Assembly (NCBI GenBank): GCA_963747835.1
Contig: CAVVGO010000005.1
Coordinates: 434,001-498,000 of the forward strand
DNA length: 64,000 nt
Direction: 5' to 3'
From: JAJPKK01 sp963747835
GTDB lineage: Bacteria > Pseudomonadota > Alphaproteobacteria > Rhizobiales > Xanthobacteraceae
The position numbers and the translations under genes are program-made. Below are positions 41,058-50,573 of this stretch, in pieces (position 1 is the first letter of the stretch; each line of letters opens with the position of its first letter). The notes under the pieces are model-generated. The model ran no database searches, was not told where the DNA came from, and saw only the letters and a list, made by a program, of their open reading frames with translations.

Positions 41058-41312
41058 TTACTGAACCTCGCTCGCATCCCACACGCGACGTCCGAAATGG
41101 CTTGGCCGGCCCTCCTCGGAGAGCGAGGCACGGCGGACCCGCGACCCGAAGCACGCGCGACGAATGCGCTCCTGCTGGGCCGTGGTGATGTTGTAGACCC
41201 TGATGTAGTAAGCCCGTTGCTCGTGGCTAAGGCTGCGCACGTCCTCACACGTATAGGCTTGCGCCGACGCGATGCTCAGCGAAGTCAACAAAGCCACACA
41301 AAGCCACTTCAT
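41058..41312 (-). CDS. Small secreted protein (84 aa)
   Basis: The protein has a signal peptide (KWLCVALLTSLSIASAQA) and a short mature domain with two cysteines (TCEDVRSLSHEQRAYYIRVY and ERIRRACFGSRVRRASL). The pattern VRxLSxxQRAYYI occurs in short uncharacterised proteins of Bradyrhizobium-like bacteria. The start at 41312 has a GAGAGG ribosome-binding site. It stands alone. The C-terminal 25 residues are polar. Function unknown. Confidence 0.65.
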   Translation of the reverse strand: MKWLCVALLTSLSIASAQAYTCEDVRSLSHEQRAYYIRVYNITTAQQERIRRACFGSRVRRASLSEEGRPSHFGRRVWDASEVQ

Positions 41313-41628
41313 GATGCCTCTCTTTTCGCTCTGATACCCAGTGAGCGAAGTTGCGTTGCAAACAGTCAGCTTGAGGGCGCGACACGCTCGTGCGCCCGAT
41401 TGGTTTTCGCACTTGGCGATTGCCATCGAGGAAGGAGATGCCTGAGCGTGGTGAGCTGCCCCAGATTCTGTGTATAGGTAAGATGACAGAATAAAGCGAG
41501 CTAAATGATGCGATTTCCAGTGTTTTCGCATTAACCTTTACGGCGCCGCCGGCTTGAAATAGCTGATGCCGCAGCCTTGATCGTCAGCCGAACCTGGTCT
41601 TGCGTGCCGTCCGGATCGATAATCGAAA
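41313..41628. other. Intergenic region, no gene seen
   Basis: About 315 bases between the small secreted protein gene and the PAS kinase gene. The stretch from 41460 to 41540 is AT-rich and may hold the promoter for the small gene. No RNA gene was recognised. Confidence 0.4.
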
Positions 41629-43935
41629 TCACCCCGCGGCGCGCGCCGGGATCGGCAGGCGCAGCAACACCACGGTGCCCTTGTTGAGCGTCGAACGGAT
41701 GCGCATGGCGCCGCCGTGCAGTTCGGCGAGCGACTTCGCGATGGCGAGGCCGAGCCCGGAGCCCTGATGGGTTTTGGTGAGCAGGCTTTCCACCTGTTCG
41801 AACGGACGACCGAGCTTCTTCAGCGCCTCCTTCGGGATGCCGATGCCGCTATCCTCGAACAAGAAGGCGATCGCACCGGCGCAGACGCGGGCGCGCACCC
41901 GCACCCGGCCGCCGTCCGGCGTGAATTTGACGGCGTTCGATAGCAGATTGATGGCGATCTGCTTGACGGCGCGCTTGTCGGCATGCAGGCGGATGCCCGG
42001 GGCGACATCGGTGACCATGACGAGGCGCTTGGTGACGGCGCGGCCGGAAACGACCCGCATCGCCTCGGCGACGACCTCGCCGACTTCGAAATCCTCGAAG
42101 TCGAGCTTGATGCGGCCGGCCTCGATCTTGGCCATGTCGAGCACGTCGTTGATGACGTCGAGCAGGAACTGGCCGCTGCGTCGGATGTCGCGGCAGTACT
42201 CATCATATTTAGCGGTTCCGAGCGGCCCGAACATCTGCGCTTCCATGATCTCGGAGAAGCCGATGATGGCGTTGAGCGGCGTGCGCAGCTCATGGCTCAT
42301 GCTGGCGAGGAAGGTCGACTTCGCCTGGCTTGCCTCCTCGGCGCGGGTCTTCTCCTCGGAATATTTGTCGGCAAGCTCGGCGAGCTGATGCGCCTGGATT
42401 TCCAGCGCTTGCTGGGATTTGCGCAGGTCCGCGATTGTTGCGATCAGGCGATGTTCGCCGTCGACGAGGCGCGCCTCGTGGCGCTTGATGGTGGTGATGT
42501 CGGTGCCGACCGAAACGTAGCCGCCGTCCTTGGTGCGGCGCTCGCTGACGTGCAGCCAGCGTCCGTCGTCGAGTTGCGCCTCGAACGTGCGGGCGCCGGG
42601 ATTGTCCGGCTGGGCGGCCTCGCCGGCGGGCTCGCCGATCAGTTGTGCACGTACCACCGGCGGGCGCTCGGCCGCGATGATCTCGTCGTAGGACATGCCG
42701 GCCGCGATCGACTCGTCGGGTAGGTTGTGCAGCGCCTGGAAATTCGAATTGCACAGCACCAGCCGGTTGTCGGCGTCCCACAGCACGAAGGCCTCCGGGA
42801 TGGTCTCGATGGCGTCGCGCAGCCGCACGTCCGCGGCGGCCGTCAGTTCGGCCAGCGTCTTCTGCTCGGAGACGTCGACCGCGATGCCGATGAGGTGGAA
42901 GCCGGGCTCGTCGGGTTGGCCGGTGATCTCGCAGCGCACCCGCAACCACACCCACCGGCCCTGGGCGTGACGCATACGGAACTCGCGGTCGAGCGACTGG
43001 ATCTTGCCTTCGGCGACCTGCTTGGCGAGCTCGTAGAGCGTAACGTCATCTTGATGAACGAGGTCGTTGACCTCGCCGAAGTTGAGAAGCTGGTCACGGG
43101 GCTCCTGGCCGAGGATCGCGAACATGGATTGCGACCAGAATATGCGGCCGCGCGCGAGGTCCCAGTCCCACAGCCCGCAGCGGCCGCGGTTGAGGGCGGT
43201 ATCGACGCGCCGGCGCACCATCTCGTGGATCACGTCGGCTTCGCGGGCGCGGGTCGACTGCCAATGAAAGGCGAAGCCGAGGATCAGCACCACGAAGCCC
43301 GTGGTGGTCGAGAGCGTGACGGTGAGCGCGGCGTCCGAGCGCCACGACGACAGCGCCTGTGTCCTCGGCAGGAGCAGCGCGACCTGGCCGAGCGGACCGT
43401 GGAGGTTGCGCACCGTGACCATGGCGTCGGTGCCGTCCGACAGCGCGGTCTCCAGTACGCCGGCGCTGGCCGCGAAGATGGTGAGGGGTTGATCGGAACC
43501 GAGCACGTCGATCAGGAGGCGGCCGACCGCGCCGTGCCCCGGTTCCGCAATCACCACGGTGCCCTCGGCGTCGGAGACCAGCATCGCGGCGCGCGTGCCG
43601 TATCGCTCGATCGCGCGGGCAACAGTCTCCTGGGCAATCCGGATCGCGTCCTTGGCGCCGGCGGTGTCGTGTTCGAGGCGCGCCGCGAGGCTGTCGGCCA
43701 GCATCTCGACGTCGTCGCCGACGGCCACGAGCGCCTGGCGGCGATGATCGAATATTTGCACGCCCGTGCCGACCGCCATGGTGATAAGGAATGTGATGAT
43801 GAGAAGCGGGACCGCACGGCGCAATGCCGGTTCGGCGACCAGAAGGCGCCGATAGGCGGGCTTGGCTATCGACTGAGCCAGACCCTTGATCGAATCCGTA
43901 CCCGTCGACGCGCGCACCACATCGGCTGGCGCCAT
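41629..43935 (-). CDS. Membrane PAS sensor histidine kinase of the PleC/DivJ type
   Basis: This protein of about 768 residues has TM1 (VPLLIITFLITMAVGTGVQI), a periplasmic region of about 160 residues, TM2 (VTLSTTTGFVVLILGFAF) and a PAS domain with PAC (WDWDLARGRIFWSQSMFAIL to VDVSEQK). A second PAS follows (AIETIPEAFVLWDADNRLVL), then a coiled coil, the H-box (SHELRTPLNAIIGFSEIMEA), the N-box (NLLSNAVKFT), G1 (DSGIGIPKEAL) and G2 (GSGLGLAIAKSL). The phrase MFGPLG followed by YCRDIRRSGQFLLDVINDVL is characteristic of the PleC/DivJ kinases, which phosphorylate DivK in the cell-cycle network. No receiver domain is attached. Start is uncertain: a longer frame extends to 44052. Confidence 0.88.
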   Translation of the reverse strand: MAPADVVRASTGTDSIKGLAQSIAKPAYRRLLVAEPALRRAVPLLIITFLITMAVGTGVQIFDHRRQALVAVGDDVEMLADSLAARLEHDTAGAKDAIRIAQETVARAIERYGTRAAMLVSDAEGTVVIAEPGHGAVGRLLIDVLGSDQPLTIFAASAGVLETALSDGTDAMVTVRNLHGPLGQVALLLPRTQALSSWRSDAALTVTLSTTTGFVVLILGFAFHWQSTRAREADVIHEMVRRRVDTALNRGRCGLWDWDLARGRIFWSQSMFAILGQEPRDQLLNFGEVNDLVHQDDVTLYELAKQVAEGKIQSLDREFRMRHAQGRWVWLRVRCEITGQPDEPGFHLIGIAVDVSEQKTLAELTAAADVRLRDAIETIPEAFVLWDADNRLVLCNSNFQALHNLPDESIAAGMSYDEIIAAERPPVVRAQLIGEPAGEAAQPDNPGARTFEAQLDDGRWLHVSERRTKDGGYVSVGTDITTIKRHEARLVDGEHRLIATIADLRKSQQALEIQAHQLAELADKYSEEKTRAEEASQAKSTFLASMSHELRTPLNAIIGFSEIMEAQMFGPLGTAKYDEYCRDIRRSGQFLLDVINDVLDMAKIEAGRIKLDFEDFEVGEVVAEAMRVVSGRAVTKRLVMVTDVAPGIRLHADKRAVKQIAINLLSNAVKFTPDGGRVRVRARVCAGAIAFLFEDSGIGIPKEALKKLGRPFEQVESLLTKTHQGSGLGLAIAKSLAELHGGAMRIRSTLNKGTVVLLRLPIPARAAG

Positions 43936-44290
43936 CGTTCCGACCCCCATCCAGAGACAGATTCTTCCAGCTCCGGAAGGGAGTCGCCCCTCACCAACAA
44001 CGCCGATGAATGACCGCAAAGATATCGCCGCCCGGCAATTGAGTCCGGCCATCGCCGGACCTCAGCTTGCACGAGGATGACAGGTCAAGATTTGGTGCGT
44101 CGGTGCATCTCTCCCGAATTATCAGCATAAGAATCGAATCGCAAATCTTTGTCGAGAGTCGCTGAATCGAATTCGTAAAAAAATTATTTATCGGCGTGGA
44201 GATGCCGAAAACCGCGATGGCACAATGGGTTTTGACGTTATCCAGTGGCGCCGCCGTCGCCGCCGGGTGGGGCTTGACAGCCTGCCGGTA
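43936..44290. other. Intergenic region with AT-rich core
   Basis: About 350 bases between the kinase gene and the end of pepN. The part from 44095 to 44215 is much richer in A and T than its surroundings (it includes GTAAAAAAATTATTTAT) and probably holds the kinase promoter. No gene or RNA was recognised. Confidence 0.4.
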
Positions 44291-46939
44291 TCATCCGGTT
44301 CCGAGCGTGCGCGCCACGATGTCGTGAACGTCGCGCGACAGCGGGGCAGCGGCGACGCGCTTGAGCTCCGCCTCGGCGCGTTCGCGGCGCTCGGGCTCGA
44401 GCGCGCGCCAGGAGCGGAACGCCGTCATCAGGCGCGCCGCGACTTGCGGGTTGCGGGCATCGAGCGCGAGCATCATATCGGCGTGGAACGCGTAACCGGC
44501 GCCGTCGCGGCGATTGAACTGGGTCTGATTGGCCTGGGCGAAATTGCCGATCAGGGCGCGCACCCGGTTCGGGTTGGACATGGAGAACGCCGGATGCGTC
44601 GTGAGGCTCTTTACCCGCGCAAGCGTATCGGGCTCCGGGATCGCGGCCTGCAGGCCGAACCATTTGTCGATGATCAGCGGGTCGCCCTCGTAGCGGCGGT
44701 AGAAGTCGTCGAACGCCGCCTGGCGCTCCGGCACCTGGTGGTGCGACAGCGTCGCAAGGGCGGCGATACGGTCCGTCATGTTGTCGGCGTCGCGGTATTG
44801 CGCGGCGGCGCTCGGGATGCCGGTGGCGGCGTCGGCAGCCGCGATGAGATCGAGGCAGACATTGCGCAGCGCCCGGCGTCCCGCGCTCGCGGCGTCCGGG
44901 CTATAGGCCCCGGTGGCGGCCATGTGTGCATAGGTGTCGACGAGCGCCGACACGAGTTTGCGGCCGATCTCGACCCGCAGGTCGCGCCGCGCCCCGAAAA
45001 TGGCATCGGGATCGACGTCGCGCCCGATCTCGCGGGCGATGTCGCCCTCCGTCGGCAGCGCCAGCGCCTGGGCGACGAATGCGGGCTCCAGACTGCGGTC
45101 GGCGAGGATCGCGGCAAGCGCGACGCTGAGTTCGTTCGCGGTGCGCTTCGATGCGTTGCGGCGATGCGCCGCCACATTTTCCATCAGGAGGGCAGTCGCG
45201 AGCGTCTGCACCGCCTGCCAGCGGTTGAACGAATCGGTATCGTGGGCAGCGAGGAAGGCGAGATCGCCGTCGCGCAAGTTCGCGGTGAGTTTGACCGGCG
45301 CCGAGAACCCGCGATTGAGCGAGGCCACCGGGCGCTCGCCGACGCCCGCGAACACGAAGGTCTCTTTTGCCTTCGTGAGCGTTAGTACGCCGCGTTCGAC
45401 CGCGCGGCCGCCGGCGAGCACCAGCGGGATGTCGCGCCCGTGGGTGCCGAGAAGACCGACCACGAACGGCATCGCCATGGGCTCCTTTACCGGTTGGCCC
45501 GGTGTCGGCGGCACAATCTGCGTGATTTCGAGCGAGTAGGTCTTCGCCGTCGCGTCGTGATTGCCCTGCACCACCAGTTCCGGCGTGCCGGCCTGGCGGT
45601 ACCAGCGCATGAACTGGCTGAGATCGTATTTCGCCGCGTCCGCAAAGCAGGCGATGAACTCGTCGACGGTGGCGGCGTGGCCGTCATGGCGCGTGAAATA
45701 GAGGTCCATGCCGGCGCGAAACCGCTCCGGCCCCAACAGCGTCTTGAGCATGCGGACCACCTCGGCGCCCTTCTCGTAGATGGTTGAGGTGTAGAAATTG
45801 CTGATCTCGCGATAGGCCTCCGGCCGCACCGAATGGGCCAGCGGGCCGGCATCCTCGACGAACTGATGGCCGCGCAGCGCACGCACGTCGGCGATCCGCT
45901 TGACCGGCCGCGAACGGATGTCGGAGGTGAATTCCTGATCGCGGAACACCGTCAGGCCTTCCTTCAGGCAGAGTTGGAACCAGTCGCGGCAGGTGATGCG
46001 GTTGCCGGTCCAGTTGTGGAAATATTCGTGGGCAATGATGGCCTCGACGCTGTTGAAGTCCTGGTCGGTCGCGGTTTCCTGCGAGGCCAGTACGTTCTTG
46101 TCGTTGAAGATGTTGAGGCCCTTGTTCTCCATCGCCCCCATGTTGAAGAACGACACCGCCACAATCATGAAGATGTCGAGATCGTATTCGCGTCCGAACG
46201 CTTGTTCGTCCCAGCGCATGGAGCGCTTGAGCGCCCCCATGGCGTAGTCGGCACGAGCCTCCTTGCCAGGCTCGACAAAGATCTTCAACGCCACCTTGCG
46301 GCCCGACATGGTGGTGAAGGTGTCCTCGATGACGCCCAGCACGCCGCCGACCAGCGCGAACAGGTAGCTCGGCTTCGGGAACGGATCGTGCCACACCGCG
46401 AAGTGGCGCGCGGTGCCGGGAACGTCGCCGGCGTCGACAAGATTGCCGTTGGCGAGCAGCACCGGAACTTCGGCTTTGTCGGCTTCGACGCGGGTCGTGT
46501 AGACCGCCATGACGTCCGGCCGGTCGGGGAAATAGGTGATGCGGCGGAACCCTTCCGCCTCGCATTGGGTGGTGTAGGCGTCGCCGGAACGGTAGAGGCC
46601 CATCAGTTTAGTGTTGGCCGTCGGATCGAGCTCGGTCTCGGTCTCGAGTACGAATGGGCCCGGCGGCGGCTGCAGGATGGTGAGGCCGTCCGGCGTCGCC
46701 ACATAAGCGTCGGGGGCAAGCATCCGGCCGTCGACCTTCACGCTGGTGAGGTGCAGTTCGTCGCCGTCGAGCAAGACCGCGGCGGGTCCGGCCGCCTGCG
46801 GATTGGGCTTCAGCTTCAGCCGCGCCCGCACGCGCGTCCGGGTCGGATCGAGCGAAACGTCGAGATCGACGGTCTCGACCAGCCAATCCGGCGGGCGATA
46901 ATCAGCGAGACGGACAGGGACGCCTTGTTCTGTGCGCAT
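44291..46939 (-). CDS. pepN: Aminopeptidase N (M1 family zinc metallopeptidase)
   Basis: This 882-residue cytoplasmic enzyme removes N-terminal residues from peptides. It has the N-terminal saddle domain with LDGDELHLTSVKVDGRML, the substrate-binding GAMENKGLNIFND and the zinc site HEYFH at about residue 300, followed by NWTGNRITCRDWFQLCLKEG with the second zinc-binding Glu in KEGLTVFRDQEF. The C-terminal helical domain of the gammaproteobacterial PepN type (VRALIGNFAQANQTQFNRRD) is complete. Length is normal. The start MRTEQGVPVRLADYRPPDW is the family start; the longer frame upstream is antisense to the dehydrogenase gene. It is divergent from the dehydrogenase. Confidence 0.95.
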   Translation of the reverse strand: MRTEQGVPVRLADYRPPDWLVETVDLDVSLDPTRTRVRARLKLKPNPQAAGPAAVLLDGDELHLTSVKVDGRMLAPDAYVATPDGLTILQPPPGPFVLETETELDPTANTKLMGLYRSGDAYTTQCEAEGFRRITYFPDRPDVMAVYTTRVEADKAEVPVLLANGNLVDAGDVPGTARHFAVWHDPFPKPSYLFALVGGVLGVIEDTFTTMSGRKVALKIFVEPGKEARADYAMGALKRSMRWDEQAFGREYDLDIFMIVAVSFFNMGAMENKGLNIFNDKNVLASQETATDQDFNSVEAIIAHEYFHNWTGNRITCRDWFQLCLKEGLTVFRDQEFTSDIRSRPVKRIADVRALRGHQFVEDAGPLAHSVRPEAYREISNFYTSTIYEKGAEVVRMLKTLLGPERFRAGMDLYFTRHDGHAATVDEFIACFADAAKYDLSQFMRWYRQAGTPELVVQGNHDATAKTYSLEITQIVPPTPGQPVKEPMAMPFVVGLLGTHGRDIPLVLAGGRAVERGVLTLTKAKETFVFAGVGERPVASLNRGFSAPVKLTANLRDGDLAFLAAHDTDSFNRWQAVQTLATALLMENVAAHRRNASKRTANELSVALAAILADRSLEPAFVAQALALPTEGDIAREIGRDVDPDAIFGARRDLRVEIGRKLVSALVDTYAHMAATGAYSPDAASAGRRALRNVCLDLIAAADAATGIPSAAAQYRDADNMTDRIAALATLSHHQVPERQAAFDDFYRRYEGDPLIIDKWFGLQAAIPEPDTLARVKSLTTHPAFSMSNPNRVRALIGNFAQANQTQFNRRDGAGYAFHADMMLALDARNPQVAARLMTAFRSWRALEPERRERAEAELKRVAAAPLSRDVHDIVARTLGTG

Positions 46940-47027
46940 GATGCTTGTAACCGGGCAGGATGGATGGGATCGCAATGATCTAAGCTGTCCGCGTGAAATT
47001 TCATAGGGGCGCGTTGAGGTAACAGTC

Positions 47028-48020
47028 ATGAGCGTGATGCGCGCGATGGTTCTGGACCGGCCCGGGCAACCCCTTGTCATGCGGGAGCGGCCGATACCGC
47101 AACCGGGGCCGGGCGAACTTCTCGTCGCCGTCGCAGCCTGCGGCGTGTGTCGCACCGACCTGCATGTGGTCGATGGCGAATTGCCACATCCCAAGCTCCC
47201 GATCGTGCCGGGTCACGAAATCGTCGGCCGGGTTGCGGCGGTGGGGGAGGGGGTCGCCGGTTTTGCGGTCGGGCAGCGCGTCGGCATTCCGTGGCTCGGG
47301 GCGACCTGCGGGCAGTGCCCCTATTGTCTGAGCGGTCGGGAAAACCTGTGCGACGCTCCGCTGTTCACCGGCTATACGCGCGACGGCGGCTTCGCGACCC
47401 ACACCGTTGCTGACGCGCGCTTCTGTTTTGCGCTGCCGCCGGAATTCGACGACGCATCGGCGGCGCCGCTGCTGTGCGCCGGGCTGATCGGCTGGCGCAG
47501 CTACCGGATGGCGGGCGACGGGAAGGCGCTCGGCATCTACGGGTTCGGCGCCGCGGCCCATATCCTGGCGCAGGTCGCGGTGTGGCAAGGACACCGGGTC
47601 TATGCCTTCACCCGCACCGGCGATACCGCCGCCCAGTCCTTCGCCCGTTCGCTCGGCGCGGTCTGGGCCGGCGGTTCGGACGAGACCCCGCCGGAACGGC
47701 TCGATGCCGCCATCATCTTCGCGCCGGTCGGGGCGCTGGTACCGGCGGCGCTGCGCGCGGTGAAGAAAGGCGGGCGCGTGGTGTGCGGCGGCATCCACAT
47801 GTCGGACATTCCAAGTTTTCCCTACGAGATCCTGTGGGAAGAACGGCAGATCCTCTCGGTCGCGAACCTCACGCGCGCGGACGCCCGCGAGTTCCTTGCG
47901 ATCGCGCCTGAGAGCGGGCTCAAGACCGAAGTGGTGCGCTATCCGCTCGAGCGCGCAAACGACGCGCTCGACGACCTGCGCGCCGGCAGGCTTCAGGGCG
48001 CGGCGGTGTTGTGCATATAG
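47028..48020 (+). CDS. Zinc-dependent alcohol dehydrogenase (MDR superfamily)
   Basis: This 330-residue enzyme has the medium-chain dehydrogenase pattern. The catalytic zinc ligands lie in AACGVCRTDLHVVDGE and PGHEIVGRVAAVGEG, and the structural zinc site of four cysteines in CGQCPYCLSGRENLC. The NAD(P)-binding motif is ALGIYGFGAAAHILAQVA. The C-terminal ERANDALDDLRAGRLQGAAV is typical of the class. It should oxidise alcohols or reduce aldehydes with NAD(P)H. Its ATG lies 88 bases from the divergent pepN start. The gene appears single. Confidence 0.9.
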   Translation: MSVMRAMVLDRPGQPLVMRERPIPQPGPGELLVAVAACGVCRTDLHVVDGELPHPKLPIVPGHEIVGRVAAVGEGVAGFAVGQRVGIPWLGATCGQCPYCLSGRENLCDAPLFTGYTRDGGFATHTVADARFCFALPPEFDDASAAPLLCAGLIGWRSYRMAGDGKALGIYGFGAAAHILAQVAVWQGHRVYAFTRTGDTAAQSFARSLGAVWAGGSDETPPERLDAAIIFAPVGALVPAALRAVKKGGRVVCGGIHMSDIPSFPYEILWEERQILSVANLTRADAREFLAIAPESGLKTEVVRYPLERANDALDDLRAGRLQGAAVLCI

Positions 48021-48045
48021 GCATGAGACCGACCGATCCAGTTGC

Positions 48046-49392
48046 TCAATGCAATTTTATCCGCGGCTCGGTACGGCGCGTGATGGCGTGCGCCAGCGTA
48101 TCCAACGTCACCTTTAGGGCGCCATGCAGCGCGAGCAGGTGCTTCTTGTGCAGCGATCGATAGGCGAGTTTCGCGAGCAGGCCCTCCAGTTTGAATCCGC
48201 GAAACAGGATGCCGAGCGTCTGATAATCGGCGAGCGATACCAGCGATCCGAAATCGCGATACCGGAAGTTCGGCTGCGGTGCGCCGCGCAGCCGGGCCTT
48301 TATCGCCTTGACCATGAAATCGGCCTCTTGCTGCGCGGTCTGGGCGCGGGGTGGCAAGGGTTCGTTTGAGCCCGGCAAGACGCAGGAGGCGCAGTCGCCG
48401 ATCGCAAACACCGCATCGTCACGGGTCGACTGAAGCGTCGGGCGCACCACCAAACGGTTGATCCTGTCGGACTCAAGCCCGTCAAGATCGTGCAAGAATT
48501 CCGGCGCTTTGATGCCAGCGGCCCATACGATCAACTCGGCCGGAACCACCTCGCCGGTATGCAACGTCACGCCGCCGGCGCTTACGGCCGTCACCCGCGT
48601 TCCGGTGCGAATATTGACATTCAATTCGCGCAGAACGCGATCGGCGCCGGCAGCGAGGTGTTCGGGAAGCGCCGAAAGGATGCGGGGGGCGGCCTCGATC
48701 AGGTCGATCTTGATGAGCATGTCGAAATCGATGGCGTCGAGGTTATAGGATGCGAGGTCCCGCATCGCCTTGTGCAGCTCTGCCGCAAGCTCCACGCCGG
48801 TCGCGCCGGCGCCAATGATGGCGCAGTGCAATTGGCCCGGCCGCAACGGCTCGTACTGCGCATTGGCGCGCAGGCACGCATTGATCATGCGGCGGTTGAA
48901 ACGGGTGGCCTGGTCGAGTGTGTCGAGCGTGATCGCGTGCTCGGCGACGCCGGGCGTGCCGAAATCGTTGGACAGACTGCCTACCGCCATCACCAGCGTG
49001 TCGTAGCCCAGCACGCGCGGCGGAATGACCTGCCGGCCATCCTCGTCGTTGCTCGGCGCCACGTAAACCTGCCGCTTGGTCCGGTCGAGACCGATCATCG
49101 CACCGATGCGGTAGCGATAGTGCCGGCGGCGCGCATGGCCGATCAGCTCGACCGCTTCGGTTTCGCTGTCAAATGATCCGGATGCGACCTCGTGCAACAG
49201 CGGCTTCCATACGTGGATGCGGGATTTATCGAGCAGCGTTACCGACGCTTTGCCGTGCCGGCCCAGCGATGCGCCGAGACGGGACGCCAATTGAAGGCCG
49301 GCGGCCCCGGCACCGACGATAAGGATCCGGTGCAGCGACCGATCGCCGGTCGAAGGCGTTTCCGCGATGGTCTTGTAATCAGGAACATTCAT
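48046..49392 (-). CDS. ndh: Type II NADH dehydrogenase (NDH-2)
   Basis: This 448-residue flavoprotein transfers electrons from NADH to quinone without pumping protons. It has two Rossmann motifs, for FAD (RILIVGAGAAGLQLASRLG) and for NADH (CAIIGAGATGVELAAELHKA). The conserved IVWAAGIKAPEFL and FAIGDCASCV signatures and a membrane-binding C-terminal region (LGILFRGFKLEGLLAKLAYR) are also present. The ATG at 49392 gives the usual length; the frame runs on upstream through the patatin gene in the wrong phase. It is 41 bases after the patatin gene and may be the last gene of an acetoacetate decarboxylase-patatin-ndh operon. Confidence 0.88.
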   Translation of the reverse strand: MNVPDYKTIAETPSTGDRSLHRILIVGAGAAGLQLASRLGASLGRHGKASVTLLDKSRIHVWKPLLHEVASGSFDSETEAVELIGHARRRHYRYRIGAMIGLDRTKRQVYVAPSNDEDGRQVIPPRVLGYDTLVMAVGSLSNDFGTPGVAEHAITLDTLDQATRFNRRMINACLRANAQYEPLRPGQLHCAIIGAGATGVELAAELHKAMRDLASYNLDAIDFDMLIKIDLIEAAPRILSALPEHLAAGADRVLRELNVNIRTGTRVTAVSAGGVTLHTGEVVPAELIVWAAGIKAPEFLHDLDGLESDRINRLVVRPTLQSTRDDAVFAIGDCASCVLPGSNEPLPPRAQTAQQEADFMVKAIKARLRGAPQPNFRYRDFGSLVSLADYQTLGILFRGFKLEGLLAKLAYRSLHKKHLLALHGALKVTLDTLAHAITRRTEPRIKLH

Positions 49393-49433
49393 CGCCGCGC
49401 CAACGTTCCTTGAAAGCCGATCGCTTGGCAACC

Positions 49434-50573
49434 TTACGCCACGGGATCGTGCACCGCGACGCCGACCATCGGGTCGATCTGGACGTCCCAGGGCCGGCGA
49501 TCCAGCGTGCGCGCGGTATCGGCATAACCGGCCTGCCAGCGCGCAGCGATCCCACGACCGGTGAAATCGATATCGCGCATGTGATCTTCGCCATCGAGTC
49601 GAGGAGCATTGAGCCGCACGACATGCATCGTCGTACCGCAGCCGTGACCCGCCATCATCTGCACGTCCGGCGTCTCGCGCTCGCTCTCCGGCAGCCGGCG
49701 TACGAGCTCGCGGATGATATGGCGCAGGTGGTGGAGATTCTCCTGGCGGGCGATATGGCTGTCGGCGCGGCTGGCGAACTGTATGTCCTTCTGGCGATTG
49801 ATCACCTGCCACACGGATTCCGGTTCGGGCCCGGCGGCGTGCCATACCTGAACGGTGAACACGACCAAATCGCGCCGCGGAATTTCGTCGAATAAGGTCT
49901 CGACCGGCGTGTTGGAATAGATGCCGCCATCCCAATAGGGCTCGCCATCGATAACGATCGCCGGGAATGCGGGCGGTAACGCCCCGGAGGCGAGCACATG
50001 CCTGAGGGTGACGGGTGCGTGGCGGCTGTCGAAGTAATGCATCTTGCCGGACCGCACGTTGACGGCGCCGACGGTCAGGCGAGGCTGCCCGGCGTTGATG
50101 TGGTCGAAATCGATCAGCTCTTCGAGCGTTTCGTGCAGTTCATCGATCGTATAGAAGGCCGCCTGCTCGACCCCGACGGAAGCGTGAAGCCCCCACGCAA
50201 GCGCGCGGTTGGGAGCGAAATATCCGGAAATCCCGGCAAATACCGTCATCATGTGGGTGGCGACATTGCCGGCCATCAAGGCGAACGGGGTGCTGGCCCA
50301 GAACGGCTTGTGTTCCATGCGTGCCCAGAACTCGCGAAGGCGATCGAGCCGCGCATGGAAGTCGTTGCCGGCGATGATGGCGCCATTGATGGCGCCGATC
50401 GAAGTGCCGATCACCCAGTTCGGCTCGATGCCGGCCTCGTGTAGCGCCTGGTAGACCCCGCCCTGGTAAGCGCCGAGAGCGCCGCCGCCCTGGAAGACGA
50501 GCACCACCTGGCCCGGCAATGGCGCCGCCGGACTTACTTTCGCAGTTGATGTGGCTGGCTGCTTGATATCCAT
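49434..50573 (-). CDS. Patatin-like phospholipase/esterase
   Basis: This 379-residue hydrolase has an oxyanion loop GGGALG at 29-34, the nucleophile Ser58 in GTSIG and the catalytic Asp215 in DGG. All parts of the Ser-Asp dyad are present. The C-terminal part (residues 255-345) matches DUF3734, which commonly follows the patatin domain in this subfamily. It lacks a signal peptide and is probably cytoplasmic or membrane-associated. Its start overlaps the end of the acetoacetate decarboxylase gene by 40 bases. Patatins next to acetoacetate decarboxylase are common in rhizobia and are thought to act in polyhydroxybutyrate or lipid metabolism. Confidence 0.92.
   Translation of the reverse strand: MDIKQPATSTAKVSPAAPLPGQVVLVFQGGGALGAYQGGVYQALHEAGIEPNWVIGTSIGAINGAIIAGNDFHARLDRLREFWARMEHKPFWASTPFALMAGNVATHMMTVFAGISGYFAPNRALAWGLHASVGVEQAAFYTIDELHETLEELIDFDHINAGQPRLTVGAVNVRSGKMHYFDSRHAPVTLRHVLASGALPPAFPAIVIDGEPYWDGGIYSNTPVETLFDEIPRRDLVVFTVQVWHAAGPEPESVWQVINRQKDIQFASRADSHIARQENLHHLRHIIRELVRRLPESERETPDVQMMAGHGCGTTMHVVRLNAPRLDGEDHMRDIDFTGRGIAARWQAGYADTARTLDRRPWDVQIDPMVGVAVHDPVA

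Noticed and set aside
42727..44013. 428-codon plus-strand frame opposite the PAS kinase
   Set aside because: Antisense shadow of the kinase gene, whose domains are unmistakable.
45833..46978. 381-codon plus-strand frame opposite pepN
   Set aside because: Antisense shadow; pepN has the zinc motif and full family length.
48046..49935. Long 629-codon frame that extends NDH-2 upstream
   Set aside because: The first 181 codons overlap the patatin gene in the wrong phase and are Arg/Gly-rich shadow sequence. The ATG at 49392 gives the normal family start.
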